The position numbers and the translations under genes were made by a program. DNA of 64,000 nucleotides from Sorangium sp025924095 (GTDB taxonomy: Bacteria > Myxococcota_A > Polyangia > Polyangiales > Polyangiaceae): contig NZ_CP150356.1 in the NCBI RefSeq assembly GCF_051521505.1, positions 5,332,001 to 5,396,000 of the forward strand, in the 5' to 3' direction. Shown here one piece after another: positions 32,759 to 43,989 of this stretch; the stretch's first letter is position 1; every line of letters starts with the position of its first letter. The notes beneath the pieces were generated by a model. That model made no database searches. It was not told the DNA's origin and saw only the letters and a program-made list of their open reading frames with translations.

Positions 32759-35164
32759 ATGCCGTCGCCCCCCTGGAAGATCGAGACCGGCGTCGAGACG
32801 GTCATCTCGTCGTGGCTTGCGTCGGGCTACGTTCGCCCGTGTTTCGCCGCGGATCGCGAGCTGCCGCCGGCCGAGGCGCGCACCGCGGCGATGCCCGAGG
32901 CGCTCTCGCCGGCGCTCCGCGGCGCGCTGGAGCGGCGCGGCATCTCCCGGCTCTACGACCACCAGGCCCGGGCGTTCACGGCCGCCCGCGCGCCGCGCGG
33001 CGCGGGGGCGGCCGAAGAGCCGGCGCGGGCCGGGCGGCACGTGGTCGTCGCCACGCCCACGGCGAGCGGCAAGAGCCTCTGCTTCCATCTCCCGGTGCTC
33101 GACGCGCTGGCGGAGGGCGCCGCGTCGGGCCAGGGCGGCAGCGCGATCTACCTGTACCCGACCAAGGCGCTCGCCCGGGACCAGGAGGCCGGCCTGCACG
33201 CGCTCATCCGCGAGGCCGGGCTCACGATCCCGGCCATCGTCTACGACGGGGACACGCCGGGCGACGCGCGTCGGGCGGCGCGCGAGCGCAGCCCCATCGT
33301 CATGACCAACCCCGACATGCTCCACGCGGGGATCCTGCCGCACCACGCGCACTGGGCGCGGACGTTCCAGCGCCTGCGCTACGTCGTGCTGGACGAGCTC
33401 CACACCTACCGCGGCGTGTTCGGCTCGCACGTCGCCCACGTGCTCGCCCGGCTGCGCCGCGTCGCCGCCTTCCACGGCTCGAGCCCGACGTTCCTCTGCG
33501 CGACGGCGACCATCGGCAACCCGCGGGCGCACGCCGCGCGCCTCCTGGGCATCGCCGAGGACGAGATCGAGCTCATCGACGAGTCCGGCGCCCCGCGCGG
33601 GCCGCGGCGCTTCTTCCTGTACAACCCGCCCGTGGTGAACGCGGAGCTCGGGGTGCGCGCCAGCACCCTGAAGAGCGCGGTGCGCCTCGCCGGGGATCTC
33701 GCGCGGGCCCGCGTGCCGACGCTTGTGTTCGGCCAGTCGCGCAACTCGGTCGAGATCATGCTGAAGTACCTGCGCGAGGGCGTCGGCAAGGAGATCGGGG
33801 CGGAGGACGCGATCATGGCCTACCGCGGCGGCTACCTCCCGGAGACGCGCCGCCGGGTCGAGCGGGGGCTACGCGACGGCGAGATCCTCTGCGTCGTGGC
33901 CACGAACGCGCTCGAGCTCGGCATCGACGTCGGCGAGCTCGACGCGGTGATCTGCGCGGGCTATCCCGGGTCGGTCGCGGAGACGTGGCAGCGCTTCGGC
34001 CGCGCGGGCCGGCGCGGCAAGACGAGCATCGCCGTCCTGTGCGCGACGAGCGCGGCGCTCGACCAGTACCTCGCGAGGAACCCGAGCTACCTGCTCGAGC
34101 GCAGCGCCGAGTCGGCCCGGATCGATCCGCACAACACCGAGATCCTCGTGCAGCACCTCAAGTGCGCGGCGTTCGAGCTGCCGTTCCTCAAGGGCGAGTC
34201 CTACGCGGCGATGCCGGCGGACGACACCGTCGCGGCGCTCCGCTTTCTCCAGGACAAGGGGGTCATCCACGAATCGAACGATCGGTTTCACTGGGCGACC
34301 GACGCCTATCCGGCGAACCACGTGAGCCTGCGCTCGGTGGGCTGGGACAACTTCGTCATCATCGACAAGGCGCATGGCAAGACGCTCGCGGAGCTCGACT
34401 GGCGCGCTGCGCCGACGATGCTCCATGAGCAGGCCATCTACCAGCACGACGGCGAGCAGTACCAGGTCGAGCGGCTCGATTACGAGAACCACAAGGCCTT
34501 CGTGACGAAGGTCGTCCCCGACTATTTCACGACCGCGCTCACCCACCGCAAGGTGAGCATCCTCGACGAGGGCGCGACCGCCTCGCTCGGCCGGGCGACC
34601 GCTTCTTTCGGCGAGGTGAGCATCGTGGAGAAGGTGGTGGGGTACAAGAAGATCAAGTTCTACACGCACGAGAACGCGGGGTATGGCGACGTGCGTTTGC
34701 CCGACATCCAGATGCACACGACCGCTTTCTGGCTCACGGTGCCCGAGCCGCTCTGCGAGGAGCTCGGCCTCGGCCGCGCGACCGCCATCGACGGCCTGCG
34801 CGGGATCGCGCGGGCGCTGGAGACGGTCGCGACGCTCTCGCTCATGTGCGATCCGCGGGACATTGGCCAGACGCTGGAGGACGGGAGCGAGGCGCGGGCG
34901 CCGGACGTCCCGCCTGGCGGCGAGATGGCCGGGGTCTTCGATCCGACGCTGTTCCTGTTCGACAACGTACCCGGCGGCGTCGGCCTCGCCGAGCGCATCT
35001 ACGAGCAGCGCGACGAGCTCCTCGCGCGCACGCGGCAGCTCATCGCCGGGTGCGGCTGCGACAAGACCGGCTGTCCTCTGTGCGTCGGCGCGACCGAGAC
35101 CGTCGACGGGATGCGCAGGCGCGCCGCGATCGGGCTCCTGGAGATCTTGCTCCACCAGGCGTGA
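32759..35164 (+). CDS. MrfA/YprA-type DEAD/DEAH helicase with C-terminal Zn-Cys domain
   Basis: 801 residues. Helicase motifs in order: Q-like LYDHQARAF, Walker A ATPTASGKS, PTKALARDQ, MTNPDML, DELH, CATATIGNP (SAT-type), TLVFGQSRN, and VVATNALELGIDVGELDAV with QRFGRAGRRG in the second RecA domain. The C-terminus has the DUF1998-type four-Cys cluster CGCDKTGCPLCVG. This order matches YprA/MrfA of Bacillus, related to yeast Hrq1, which works in repair of crosslinks such as those from mitomycin C. The role here is inferred by family. A monocistronic unit with its own promoter. Confidence 0.92.
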   Translation: MPSPPWKIETGVETVISSWLASGYVRPCFAADRELPPAEARTAAMPEALSPALRGALERRGISRLYDHQARAFTAARAPRGAGAAEEPARAGRHVVVATPTASGKSLCFHLPVLDALAEGAASGQGGSAIYLYPTKALARDQEAGLHALIREAGLTIPAIVYDGDTPGDARRAARERSPIVMTNPDMLHAGILPHHAHWARTFQRLRYVVLDELHTYRGVFGSHVAHVLARLRRVAAFHGSSPTFLCATATIGNPRAHAARLLGIAEDEIELIDESGAPRGPRRFFLYNPPVVNAELGVRASTLKSAVRLAGDLARARVPTLVFGQSRNSVEIMLKYLREGVGKEIGAEDAIMAYRGGYLPETRRRVERGLRDGEILCVVATNALELGIDVGELDAVICAGYPGSVAETWQRFGRAGRRGKTSIAVLCATSAALDQYLARNPSYLLERSAESARIDPHNTEILVQHLKCAAFELPFLKGESYAAMPADDTVAALRFLQDKGVIHESNDRFHWATDAYPANHVSLRSVGWDNFVIIDKAHGKTLAELDWRAAPTMLHEQAIYQHDGEQYQVERLDYENHKAFVTKVVPDYFTTALTHRKVSILDEGATASLGRATASFGEVSIVEKVVGYKKIKFYTHENAGYGDVRLPDIQMHTTAFWLTVPEPLCEELGLGRATAIDGLRGIARALETVATLSLMCDPRDIGQTLEDGSEARAPDVPPGGEMAGVFDPTLFLFDNVPGGVGLAERIYEQRDELLARTRQLIAGCGCDKTGCPLCVGATETVDGMRRRAAIGLLEILLHQA

Positions 35165-35208
35165 GGCATGGCGCTCCTGGTCCCGCGAGGGGGGGAAGAG
35201 GATCGAGC

Positions 35209-35320
35209 CACGGACGCACAGAGGGCACCGACGAGAGAAGGAGAGATCGACAAAGATTCTCTATCTCTGTACCTCCTTACTCTTGTTCTCGCCTCTGTGC
35301 CCTCTCCGTGGTCCGTTCTC
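35209..35320. repeat. Imperfect inverted repeat in convergent gap
   Basis: Left arm CCACGGACGCACAGAGGGCA and right arm TGTGCCCTCTCCGTGG (about 35297-35312) lie around a central AGAGAATC-type hairpin (35251-35270). This style of CCACGG/CACAGAGG palindrome recurs between genes in some bacteria as a dispersed repeat; it could also end transcription from both sides. Confidence 0.5.
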
Positions 35321-35339
35321 TTATGAATCCACGGTGGAC

Positions 35340-36158
35340 CTAGCTCCGCTTCACGGCGAAGCCGGCGAACGCCTGCATGATGGGCATCAGCTCCAGCCGG
35401 TTCACATTGACGTGCTCGGGGAGCGTCGCGCACCAGATCACGGCCTCGGCCACGTCCTCGGCCGAGAGGGGCTTCACCCCCTGGTACACCGCGGCGGCCC
35501 TCTCCTGGTCGCCCTTGAAGCGCACAAGCGAGAACTCCGTCTCGGCGAGGCCAGGCTCGATGTCGGTGACGCGCACCCGGCTGCCGAGGAGATCCGCGCG
35601 CAGGTTCAGCGAGAACTGCGCCACGAACGCCTTGCACGCGCCGTAGACGTTGCTCCCGGGATACGGCGTCTCCGCGGCCACCGAGCCGAGGTTGATGATA
35701 TGCCCCCGGTCGCGCGCCACCATCCCGGGCAGGAGCGCCCGCGTGCAGTGGAGCAGCCCGTTGATGTTTGTGTCGACCATCTGCTGCCAGTCGTCGGGGT
35801 CCGCCGTGTGCGCCGGCGAGAGGCCGATCGCGCCGCCCGCGTTGTTGACCAGCACCGACACCTCGGACAGCTCCGGCGGGAGCTCCGCGATCGCCCGGTC
35901 CACAGCGCCCCGGTCCCGGACATCCAGCCGGACGAGGTGGACCGCAGCCGCCCGCCCGCCCCCGTCGCCGGGCGACGAACCCGCCCCGCCGCCGGTGAGC
36001 TCGGCGGCGAGCGCCTCCAGGCGCTCGTAACGGCGCGCGGCCAGGATCAGGCGAGCGCCCAGGCCGGCGAAGCGACGGGCGATCGCGGCGCCAAATCCAG
36101 CGGAAGCGCCGGTGATGAAGACAACCGGAGTCGGATCGTTCGGGGCAGCGCGCATCAT
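35340..36158 (-). CDS. Short-chain dehydrogenase/reductase (YdfG-like)
   Basis: NAD(P)-dependent oxidoreductase, 272 residues from ATG 36158 (a second ATG follows directly at 36155). TGASAGFGAAIARRFAG is the cofactor-binding glycine motif, followed by AARRYERLEAL (Arg pair suggesting NADP), the structural NNAGGAIG, the catalytic Ser in INLGSVAAETPYPG, and YGACKAF giving Tyr-x-x-x-Lys. The phrases VYQGVKPLSAEDVAEAV and LEHVNVNRLELMPIMQ-like (LPEHVNVNRLELMP) resemble YdfG, a 3-hydroxy acid/serine dehydrogenase. Substrate not certain. Confidence 0.92.
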   Translation of the reverse strand: MMRAAPNDPTPVVFITGASAGFGAAIARRFAGLGARLILAARRYERLEALAAELTGGGAGSSPGDGGGRAAAVHLVRLDVRDRGAVDRAIAELPPELSEVSVLVNNAGGAIGLSPAHTADPDDWQQMVDTNINGLLHCTRALLPGMVARDRGHIINLGSVAAETPYPGSNVYGACKAFVAQFSLNLRADLLGSRVRVTDIEPGLAETEFSLVRFKGDQERAAAVYQGVKPLSAEDVAEAVIWCATLPEHVNVNRLELMPIMQAFAGFAVKRS

Positions 36159-36423
36159 GTCCTGAGCGGACTTGTACCAGACCCACCCAGATCCAGCGAC
36201 ATGTACCGCGCCCGGCGACACACGTCGGCCCACCCCGTGCCAGGTCGCCGGGCCGGCGCGCATTCGTCGTGGACGTGCCGCCACGCCCGCGCTCATGACC
36301 TCCGGGTTTCGGGCGCGGAGGGCACACCGCGAGTTGATTTGTGCAATCGACCGCAGCATCTCCGGCGGTCGGGCGCGGTCGCCCCTTTACCCCACCCCTC
36401 GGTGCCATTTACAGTCGGGCACC

Positions 36424-38058
36424 GTGGAGAGCGCGCCATCGAGGGGGTTTGTTCTGGGGCGTTACGCCGTCGGACCGCGGATGGCGCGCGGCGGGATGGG
36501 CGAGGTGTTCCGCGCGGTCGCGCTCGGGCCGGACGGCGAGGAGGCCCCGGTCGCCATCAAGCGAATCGTCCCGATGCACGCCGGCAGCGACGATCTCAAG
36601 CAGCTCTTCATCGCCGAGGCGGGCATGATGACCCACCTCAAGCACCCCAACATCGATGAGGTGCTCGACTTCGGCATCGACGAGGCGGGCGATTTCTACC
36701 TCGTGCTCGAGTTCGTGTCCGGAACGGATCTCGGGCGGCTCTGCAAATGGCTCTGGGCGCGGGGAGAGGCCGTCCCGGTGCCGGTCGCGCTCTTCGTTGT
36801 ATCCGAGGTGCTCAAGGGGCTCGGTTACGCGCACGAGCGCTCGGCCGCGGAGGGGCGGCTGATGGTGCACCGCGACGTGAGCCCGGGAAACGTGCTCATC
36901 TCGCTGACCGGCGCGGTGAAGATCGGGGATTTCGGCGTGGCGATCGCCACGCGAGGCGGGGCGGGCGACGTGGCCCGGCGCGATCTCGTCGGGAAGCCGA
37001 CGTACATGCCGCCCGAGCAGTTCGACGGGGAGCGCGTCGACCCCCGCGCCGACCTGTTCGCGCTCGGGGTGGTCCTCTTCCAGATGCTCACCGGCATGCG
37101 GCCGTTCTCCGGGACCAGCGCCGCCACGCGCATGGCCGCGGCGCGCGAAGGGCAGATGCTGCGGGCGGGCGAGCTGCGTCCCGAGGTGAGCCCCGCGCTC
37201 GAGGCGCTCCTCGCGCGCGCGCTCGCGCCCCGCCGGGAGGACCGCTTCCACGACGCGCGCGCCATGCTGGAGGCGATCGAGGCGCTCCGCGAGGCCGGCC
37301 ACGAGATCGGCGCGCCGGAGGACCTCGCGGCGCTCGTGAGCGCGGCGCTGAGAGAGCCGCCCGAGTCGCGCTTGGCGGGCCCCCCCGCGTCGGGCCCCCC
37401 CGCGTCCGATTTCCCCTTCCCCGACGGCGACGACGATCTCGAGGGGGGCGAGCTGACGCGCGCCGACGCGGACAGCCCCTTCACCCTGCGCGTGACGCGG
37501 CGCCTCAACGGAGCTGCGCAAGCGCTCGGCGGCGAGGCCGAGCCGCTCGATGCGGACGGCGCGGCGCTGCCGGAGCCGTCGAGCGCCCCGCTGAGCGGCG
37601 GATTCCACGCGGTGGCGCCGGCGTCCGGCGACGAGAGCTCTCTCGATCCGCTCCTGGCCCCGTCCGTGAGGGCGGCGGTCTCCTCGTCGCAGCGGCCGCG
37701 GGACGAGCTCCGGTCGCCCTCGGTGCCGGCCACGGCCCTCCCGGCGGCCGGGGCGACGCGGCAGCGCCTGCTCGCGGCGGCGATCGCCTGCGTCGCGCTG
37801 GCCGGGATCGCAGTCGCCAGCGTGCGCGTCGGCCGGGGCCGTCTGAGCGCGACGCACCCCGCGGCAGCGCAGCACGCCGCCGCTGTGGCGCAGCCGCGGC
37901 TCGCTCCCGCGGTGCAGGCGGCGCTCCTGCCCCTGCGAACGCCGGCGCCGCCGGTGAGCTCCACCGTGGATGCAGCGCCCGCCGCGGCCCCCCCTGCGGG
38001 CGCTGCGCCCGCCGCGGCCCCCCCTGCGGGCGCTGCGCCCGCCGCCACGCTGCGCTGA
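36424..38058 (+). CDS. Transmembrane Ser/Thr protein kinase (Hanks type)
   Basis: 544 residues from GTG 36424; the 84-residue upstream extension is unlike protein and was rejected. Kinase motifs: GRYAVGPRMARGGMGEVF glycine loop, VAIKR, HRDVSPGNVLI catalytic loop, IGDFGVA, GKPTYMPPEQ, DLFALGVVLFQMLTG. All catalytic residues are present. The HRDVSPGN variant is common in myxobacterial kinases. A long disordered segment follows, then one membrane helix (LLAAAIACVALAGIAVASV) and an outside Ala/Pro tail with two near-identical 9-residue repeats. Substrates are unknown. It is divergent from the SDR gene. Confidence 0.93.
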   Translation: MESAPSRGFVLGRYAVGPRMARGGMGEVFRAVALGPDGEEAPVAIKRIVPMHAGSDDLKQLFIAEAGMMTHLKHPNIDEVLDFGIDEAGDFYLVLEFVSGTDLGRLCKWLWARGEAVPVPVALFVVSEVLKGLGYAHERSAAEGRLMVHRDVSPGNVLISLTGAVKIGDFGVAIATRGGAGDVARRDLVGKPTYMPPEQFDGERVDPRADLFALGVVLFQMLTGMRPFSGTSAATRMAAAREGQMLRAGELRPEVSPALEALLARALAPRREDRFHDARAMLEAIEALREAGHEIGAPEDLAALVSAALREPPESRLAGPPASGPPASDFPFPDGDDDLEGGELTRADADSPFTLRVTRRLNGAAQALGGEAEPLDADGAALPEPSSAPLSGGFHAVAPASGDESSLDPLLAPSVRAAVSSSQRPRDELRSPSVPATALPAAGATRQRLLAAAIACVALAGIAVASVRVGRGRLSATHPAAAQHAAAVAQPRLAPAVQAALLPLRTPAPPVSSTVDAAPAAAPPAGAAPAAAPPAGAAPAATLR

Positions 38059-38114
38059 CCGCCCCGCGTCCCGACCCGCTTGCGTCGCTCAGCCCGCTCG
38101 GCTAACAGCGCGGC

Positions 38115-38993
38115 GTGCGAAGCCCTCACGCCCTCCTCGCCCTTGCCCTTGCCGCGCTCGCCGGGTGCGGCGCCGCGCCTCCCGCTGCTCCGCCTGCGCC
38201 GCTCGCCACGCCGGCGGGCCAGCCCGACACGGCGCCTGCCACGGCGACCCCGCCCCCGAGCGACGCGACCGCGTCGGCACCGTCCCAGGCCACCTCGGTC
38301 GAGGTGCCCCCCGCCCTGCGCGCCGTCGTCGACGCCGCCGACCGGGCGGACGCCGACCGGGCGCTCGACATCGGCCGGAAACCCGCGGAAACGCTCGCAT
38401 TTTTCGGCATTCAGCCGGGGATGAAGGTCGCGGAGCTCGAGGCTGGGGGTGGGTACACCGCCGAGCTCCTGGCGCGAGTGGTCGGCCCGGGCGGGGCCGT
38501 CTACGCGCAGAACAACCGCTTCGTCCTCGAGCGCTTCGCCGAGAAGCCGTGGAGCGAGCGGCTCAAGAAGCCCGTCATGAAGCCGGTGGTCCGGGTCGAC
38601 CGTGAGCTCGACGACCCGCTGCCGCCCGAGGCGCGGGATCTCGACGCCGTGTTCTTCATCCTCTTCTACCACGACACCGTGTGGATGGAGACGGACCGGG
38701 CCGCGATGAACCGCGCGATCTTCCGCGCGCTCAAGCCCGGCGGCGTGTACGCGATCATCGATCACGCCGGGCGCGAGGGGACTGGCGTCGCCGACGTGAA
38801 GACGCTCCACCGCATCGAGGAGAAGGTCGTGCGCGAGGAGATCGAGCGGGCCGGCTTCCGGCTCGCGGCCGAGGCGAGCTTCCTCCGGAGCTCCACGGAC
38901 ACGCGCGACTGGAACGCCTCGCCCATGGTGGCCGGCGAGAAGCGGGGCACGAGCGACCGCTTCGTCCTGAAGTTCGTCAAGCCCGGCGGCTGA
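38115..38993 (+). CDS. Lipoprotein-anchored class I SAM methyltransferase-like protein
   Basis: 292 residues from GTG 38115. Signal peptide with lipobox ALAALAGC (Cys about 18), a Pro/Ala/Thr linker to residue 65, then a methyltransferase-like domain: PGMKVAELEAGGGYTAELLA (SAM glycine motif), LDAVFFILFYHDTVWM and ALKPGGVYAIIDHAGREGTG, ending in RFVLKFVKPGG. This matches the predicted-methyltransferase group (COG4798) known from secreted proteins. An exported SAM enzyme lacks an obvious cofactor source, so activity is doubtful. It follows the kinase by 56 bases. Confidence 0.85.
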   Translation: MRSPHALLALALAALAGCGAAPPAAPPAPLATPAGQPDTAPATATPPPSDATASAPSQATSVEVPPALRAVVDAADRADADRALDIGRKPAETLAFFGIQPGMKVAELEAGGGYTAELLARVVGPGGAVYAQNNRFVLERFAEKPWSERLKKPVMKPVVRVDRELDDPLPPEARDLDAVFFILFYHDTVWMETDRAAMNRAIFRALKPGGVYAIIDHAGREGTGVADVKTLHRIEEKVVREEIERAGFRLAAEASFLRSSTDTRDWNASPMVAGEKRGTSDRFVLKFVKPGG

Positions 38994-39122
38994 GCCGCGG
39001 CGGGCTGGGCGCTCGGCCCGCGCGGCGGGTCGGCGCCGGCGGCCTTCGCGATCGGGCTCGGCCCGCGCGGCGAGTCGGCGCTGACGGTCTTCGCGATCGG
39101 ATGCGCCAGGCTCGGGCGGCGC

Positions 39123-40253
<1,131 letters not shown>

Positions 40254-40600
40254 GGGCAAGCAGCGGCGTCCGTGGAGGATCTGGGCCAGCAGCCTACCAT
40301 TCACCGGGGCACCGGGGTCGATTTCCTCGCAGGCGAGCCCCGCGCCGCAGGTTCTCATCGCGACCCGCCCACCGCGCTTTCTCGGCGCGCTCGCCGCGCT
40401 TTCTCGGCGCGCTCTTCCCGCGCATCGAGCTGCGCGCTTTTCCCGCCCCCGGCCCCGCGCGCTTTTCCCGCGCATCGAGCTGCGCGCTTTCGCCGCGCGC
40501 CGAGCCGCGCCCGTCCCGGCGGCGTGCGCTCCGCCCGCCCCGAACCGGGAGCCGCGAAAAACGGAGCGAGCATGAAATAACCAGGAGGCTACGGCGAAGA
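40254..40600. other. Divergent gap with imperfect GC-rich repeats
   Basis: 347 bases. From about 40370 to 40520 short units of the kind CGCGCTTTCTCGGCGCGCT and CTTTTCCCGCGCATCGAGCT recur several times in tandem but imperfectly. No gene or clear promoter. A CCAGGAGG ribosome site for the next gene lies at 40581-40588. Confidence 0.55.
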
Positions 40601-41389
40601 GTGGGTATGAGCACACGCACCTCACTGTTGTTCGCGGTCGCGCTCACGGGCAGCGTGCTCGTGGGATGTGGCGACAGCGCGACAAGCTTGGCCGGGGATC
40701 GGGTCGCTCGAGGGGCAGCCGCCTGCCTCCCGGGGGAATCGGTCGGGAAGGCCGAGAGGAAGGTCTACACGTTCTTCGGTGGCGCCGGCGCGCAGAGCCG
40801 GGTCGAGCGGTCGATCCGGCCGGATGGGTCGGAGACCCTCTCGAGCGAGACCCGGATGTCACGCGCCGATTTTGGCCAGGGTTCTGCGGCGGGCGGCGCG
40901 CTTTCGGCCGGCGGCGTCCTCCGCGAGTACGCCGAGCTCGATCCCTCGGGTCGTCTCGTCTATGCCGACGTCTCCCTCAGCGACGCCGCGGGCGTGGTGA
41001 AGCGAATGATCCTCGATCCGCAGCACGGCGCGGCGCTGCTTCGCCGCGCCGGCCGCGCGTCCGGCTTCGTCCGGCTCCCGATCGGAGAGGCCATCATCTA
41101 TGCGCCGGTGAGCGCGTTCGTGACGCCGGTCGCGGCGTGGGTCGCGCGGCGAGCGGCGCGCGCGGCGCCGAGCGTCCGCATGTTCGACGAGGTCACCGCC
41201 GAGAGCCACGCCATCCTGAGCGACCAGCTGGTCGTCGAGGACGGCCATGACACGTTCGTGGTGCTGGGCGACGCGGCGCTGTCGGCAGATGACGAGTTCA
41301 TCACCTCCCTCCCGCTCGGCGCCGCCGCGGCGGCGACGGCCTGTGAGGAGGGGGGGAACGGCGCCGCCGCTCCCTGGCGCTCCGGCTGA
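40601..41389 (+). CDS. Hypothetical lipoprotein
   Basis: About 262 residues from GTG 40601, twelve bases after CCAGGAGG (ATG 40607 is the alternative). Lipobox SVLVGC (Cys about 23). The mature part has AERKVYTFFGGAGAQSRVER, strand-rich repeats and RLVYADVSLSDAAGVVKRMI, and a C-terminal Cys. I do not recognise the family. It ends in front of a perfect terminator hairpin. Exported envelope protein of unknown function. Confidence 0.7.
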   Translation: MGMSTRTSLLFAVALTGSVLVGCGDSATSLAGDRVARGAAACLPGESVGKAERKVYTFFGGAGAQSRVERSIRPDGSETLSSETRMSRADFGQGSAAGGALSAGGVLREYAELDPSGRLVYADVSLSDAAGVVKRMILDPQHGAALLRRAGRASGFVRLPIGEAIIYAPVSAFVTPVAAWVARRAARAAPSVRMFDEVTAESHAILSDQLVVEDGHDTFVVLGDAALSADDEFITSLPLGAAAAATACEEGGNGAAAPWRSG

Positions 41390-41436
41390 GCCCACCCGCG
41401 GGCGGTCCGGTGACGGCCCTGCGCCGCGATCGCGGA

Positions 41437-41473
41437 GGACACCGAGGACAGGCGTTCGCTGTCCTCGGTGTCC
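41437..41473. terminator. Perfect 15-bp terminator hairpin between convergent genes
   Basis: GGACACCGAGGACAG (41437-41451), 7-base loop, CTGTCCTCGGTGTCC (41459-41473). It is without mismatches and lies between the end of the lipoprotein gene and the end of the metalloprotease gene, so it probably works both ways. Confidence 0.8.
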
Positions 41474-41522
41474 GTCCGGGAGATGAAGCTCCTCGAGCTC
41501 CCGGGTCCTCTCCGCCGTTACG

Positions 41523-43076
<1,554 letters not shown>

Positions 43077-43497
43077 TTGAAGCTCCTTTCGGGGAGGCGA
43101 ATCACGCTGTCCAGACGAACTCGATGAGACCCAAATGCCATAACCCGATTTGACCCTCAGTCGGATAGCCAAATCTGACCGCCGTTCAGAAAAAGGGTTC
43201 CGGATTGTAAAAAATTTCGAAAGGAGTGTATTTGGTTCTCTTGTCACAAGAAAATTCTCGTCACACGCAACAGACCCAGATCGTCATGTACCGACACACT
43301 GGAAAATCACACCTCTTGAGTTCAGGCAACGCGCACTTGCACCTCGATAAGCATCGGGATTTTCCTGCTTTTGTTGCGTAGATGAAAGGCGCGGCGCGCA
43401 CGCATGCAACGCGGCGCCTGCCGCGCCGCGCGCGGCGCGGCGCGACGCGTGCGGAGGCAGCTGCAGGCGCAGCGGCAGCCGCGGGCGCGCCGCGCGA
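43077..43497. other. Long leader region, partly AT-rich
   Basis: About 420 bases upstream of the protease gene. 43140-43330 is strikingly AT-rich for this genome (runs of A, AAAAAATTTCGAAAGG, CAAGAAAATTCTCG) and contains the palindrome CTTGTCACAAG (43239-43249). It is probably the regulated promoter region of the protease, but I cannot place a -35/-10 pair with confidence. 43390-43497 is low-complexity GC repeats. Confidence 0.45.
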
Positions 43498-43989
43498 TCA
43501 GCGAGATCGCGCAGCAGCTGCAACGGCGATGCAGCACGCCGGAGCGCAGCGCCCGCAGAGATGACCCGCGTTCAGATAGCGGTCGCTCCCCGGTGCTCGA
43601 CCCGGATCGCGCGCAGCGCAGCGCGGCTCGAGCCTCGCGATCTCCTCGACCCGGATCGCGCGCAGCGCAGCGCAGATCGAGCTTCGCGATCTCCTCGACG
43701 ATGCGATCGCTGTCGCGGAAAGAGAGGCCGGCGCGCTCGCTGAAGGACGGGCCGCCGCGATCGTTGGAGAGGGTCGCTGCAGGAAGAGGAACGAGACCTG
43801 CGCGAGGGCAGCATCGCCTGGGGCGAGCGCGGCGGCGTCAACGCGCGCGATGCCGTCGGCGTGCATGGACGCGATCTCCTGCGCCGCACCGCCGCGTGCC
43901 CGGCGCACGGCGTCGGCGCGGCTCGAGGTCGAGCGCGGCTCCGGCGCGAGCGCGGCGGTCGCGCGCGCCGCGCGACGGCGGGCGCTCAC
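43498..43989 (-). pseudogene. Probable frameshifted gene downstream of the GspE-N protein
   Basis: GTG 43989 shares GTGA with the upstream stop, a usual sign of coupled translation. The first 75 codons look coding (QEIASMHADGIARVDAAALA, GDAALAQVSFLFLQRP). The coding look then moves to another frame of the same strand (LSNDRGGPSFSERAGLSFRD, DRIVEEIAKLDLRCAARD), suggesting a frameshift, and a 49-bp tandem duplication follows. No family recognised. It could also be a single real frame with a low-complexity end. Confidence 0.4.
43598..43695. repeat. 49-bp tandem duplication
   Basis: The unit beginning CGACCCGGATCGCGCGCAGC occurs at 43598 and 43647 with a few mismatches (CGGCTCGAGCCTC against AGATCGAGCTTC). 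It lies in the damaged gene. Confidence 0.85.

Noticed and set aside
36172..36423. Upstream extension of the Ser/Thr kinase gene
   Set aside because: The extra 84 residues have no conserved features and cover the divergent promoter region; GTG 36424 directly precedes the kinase fold.
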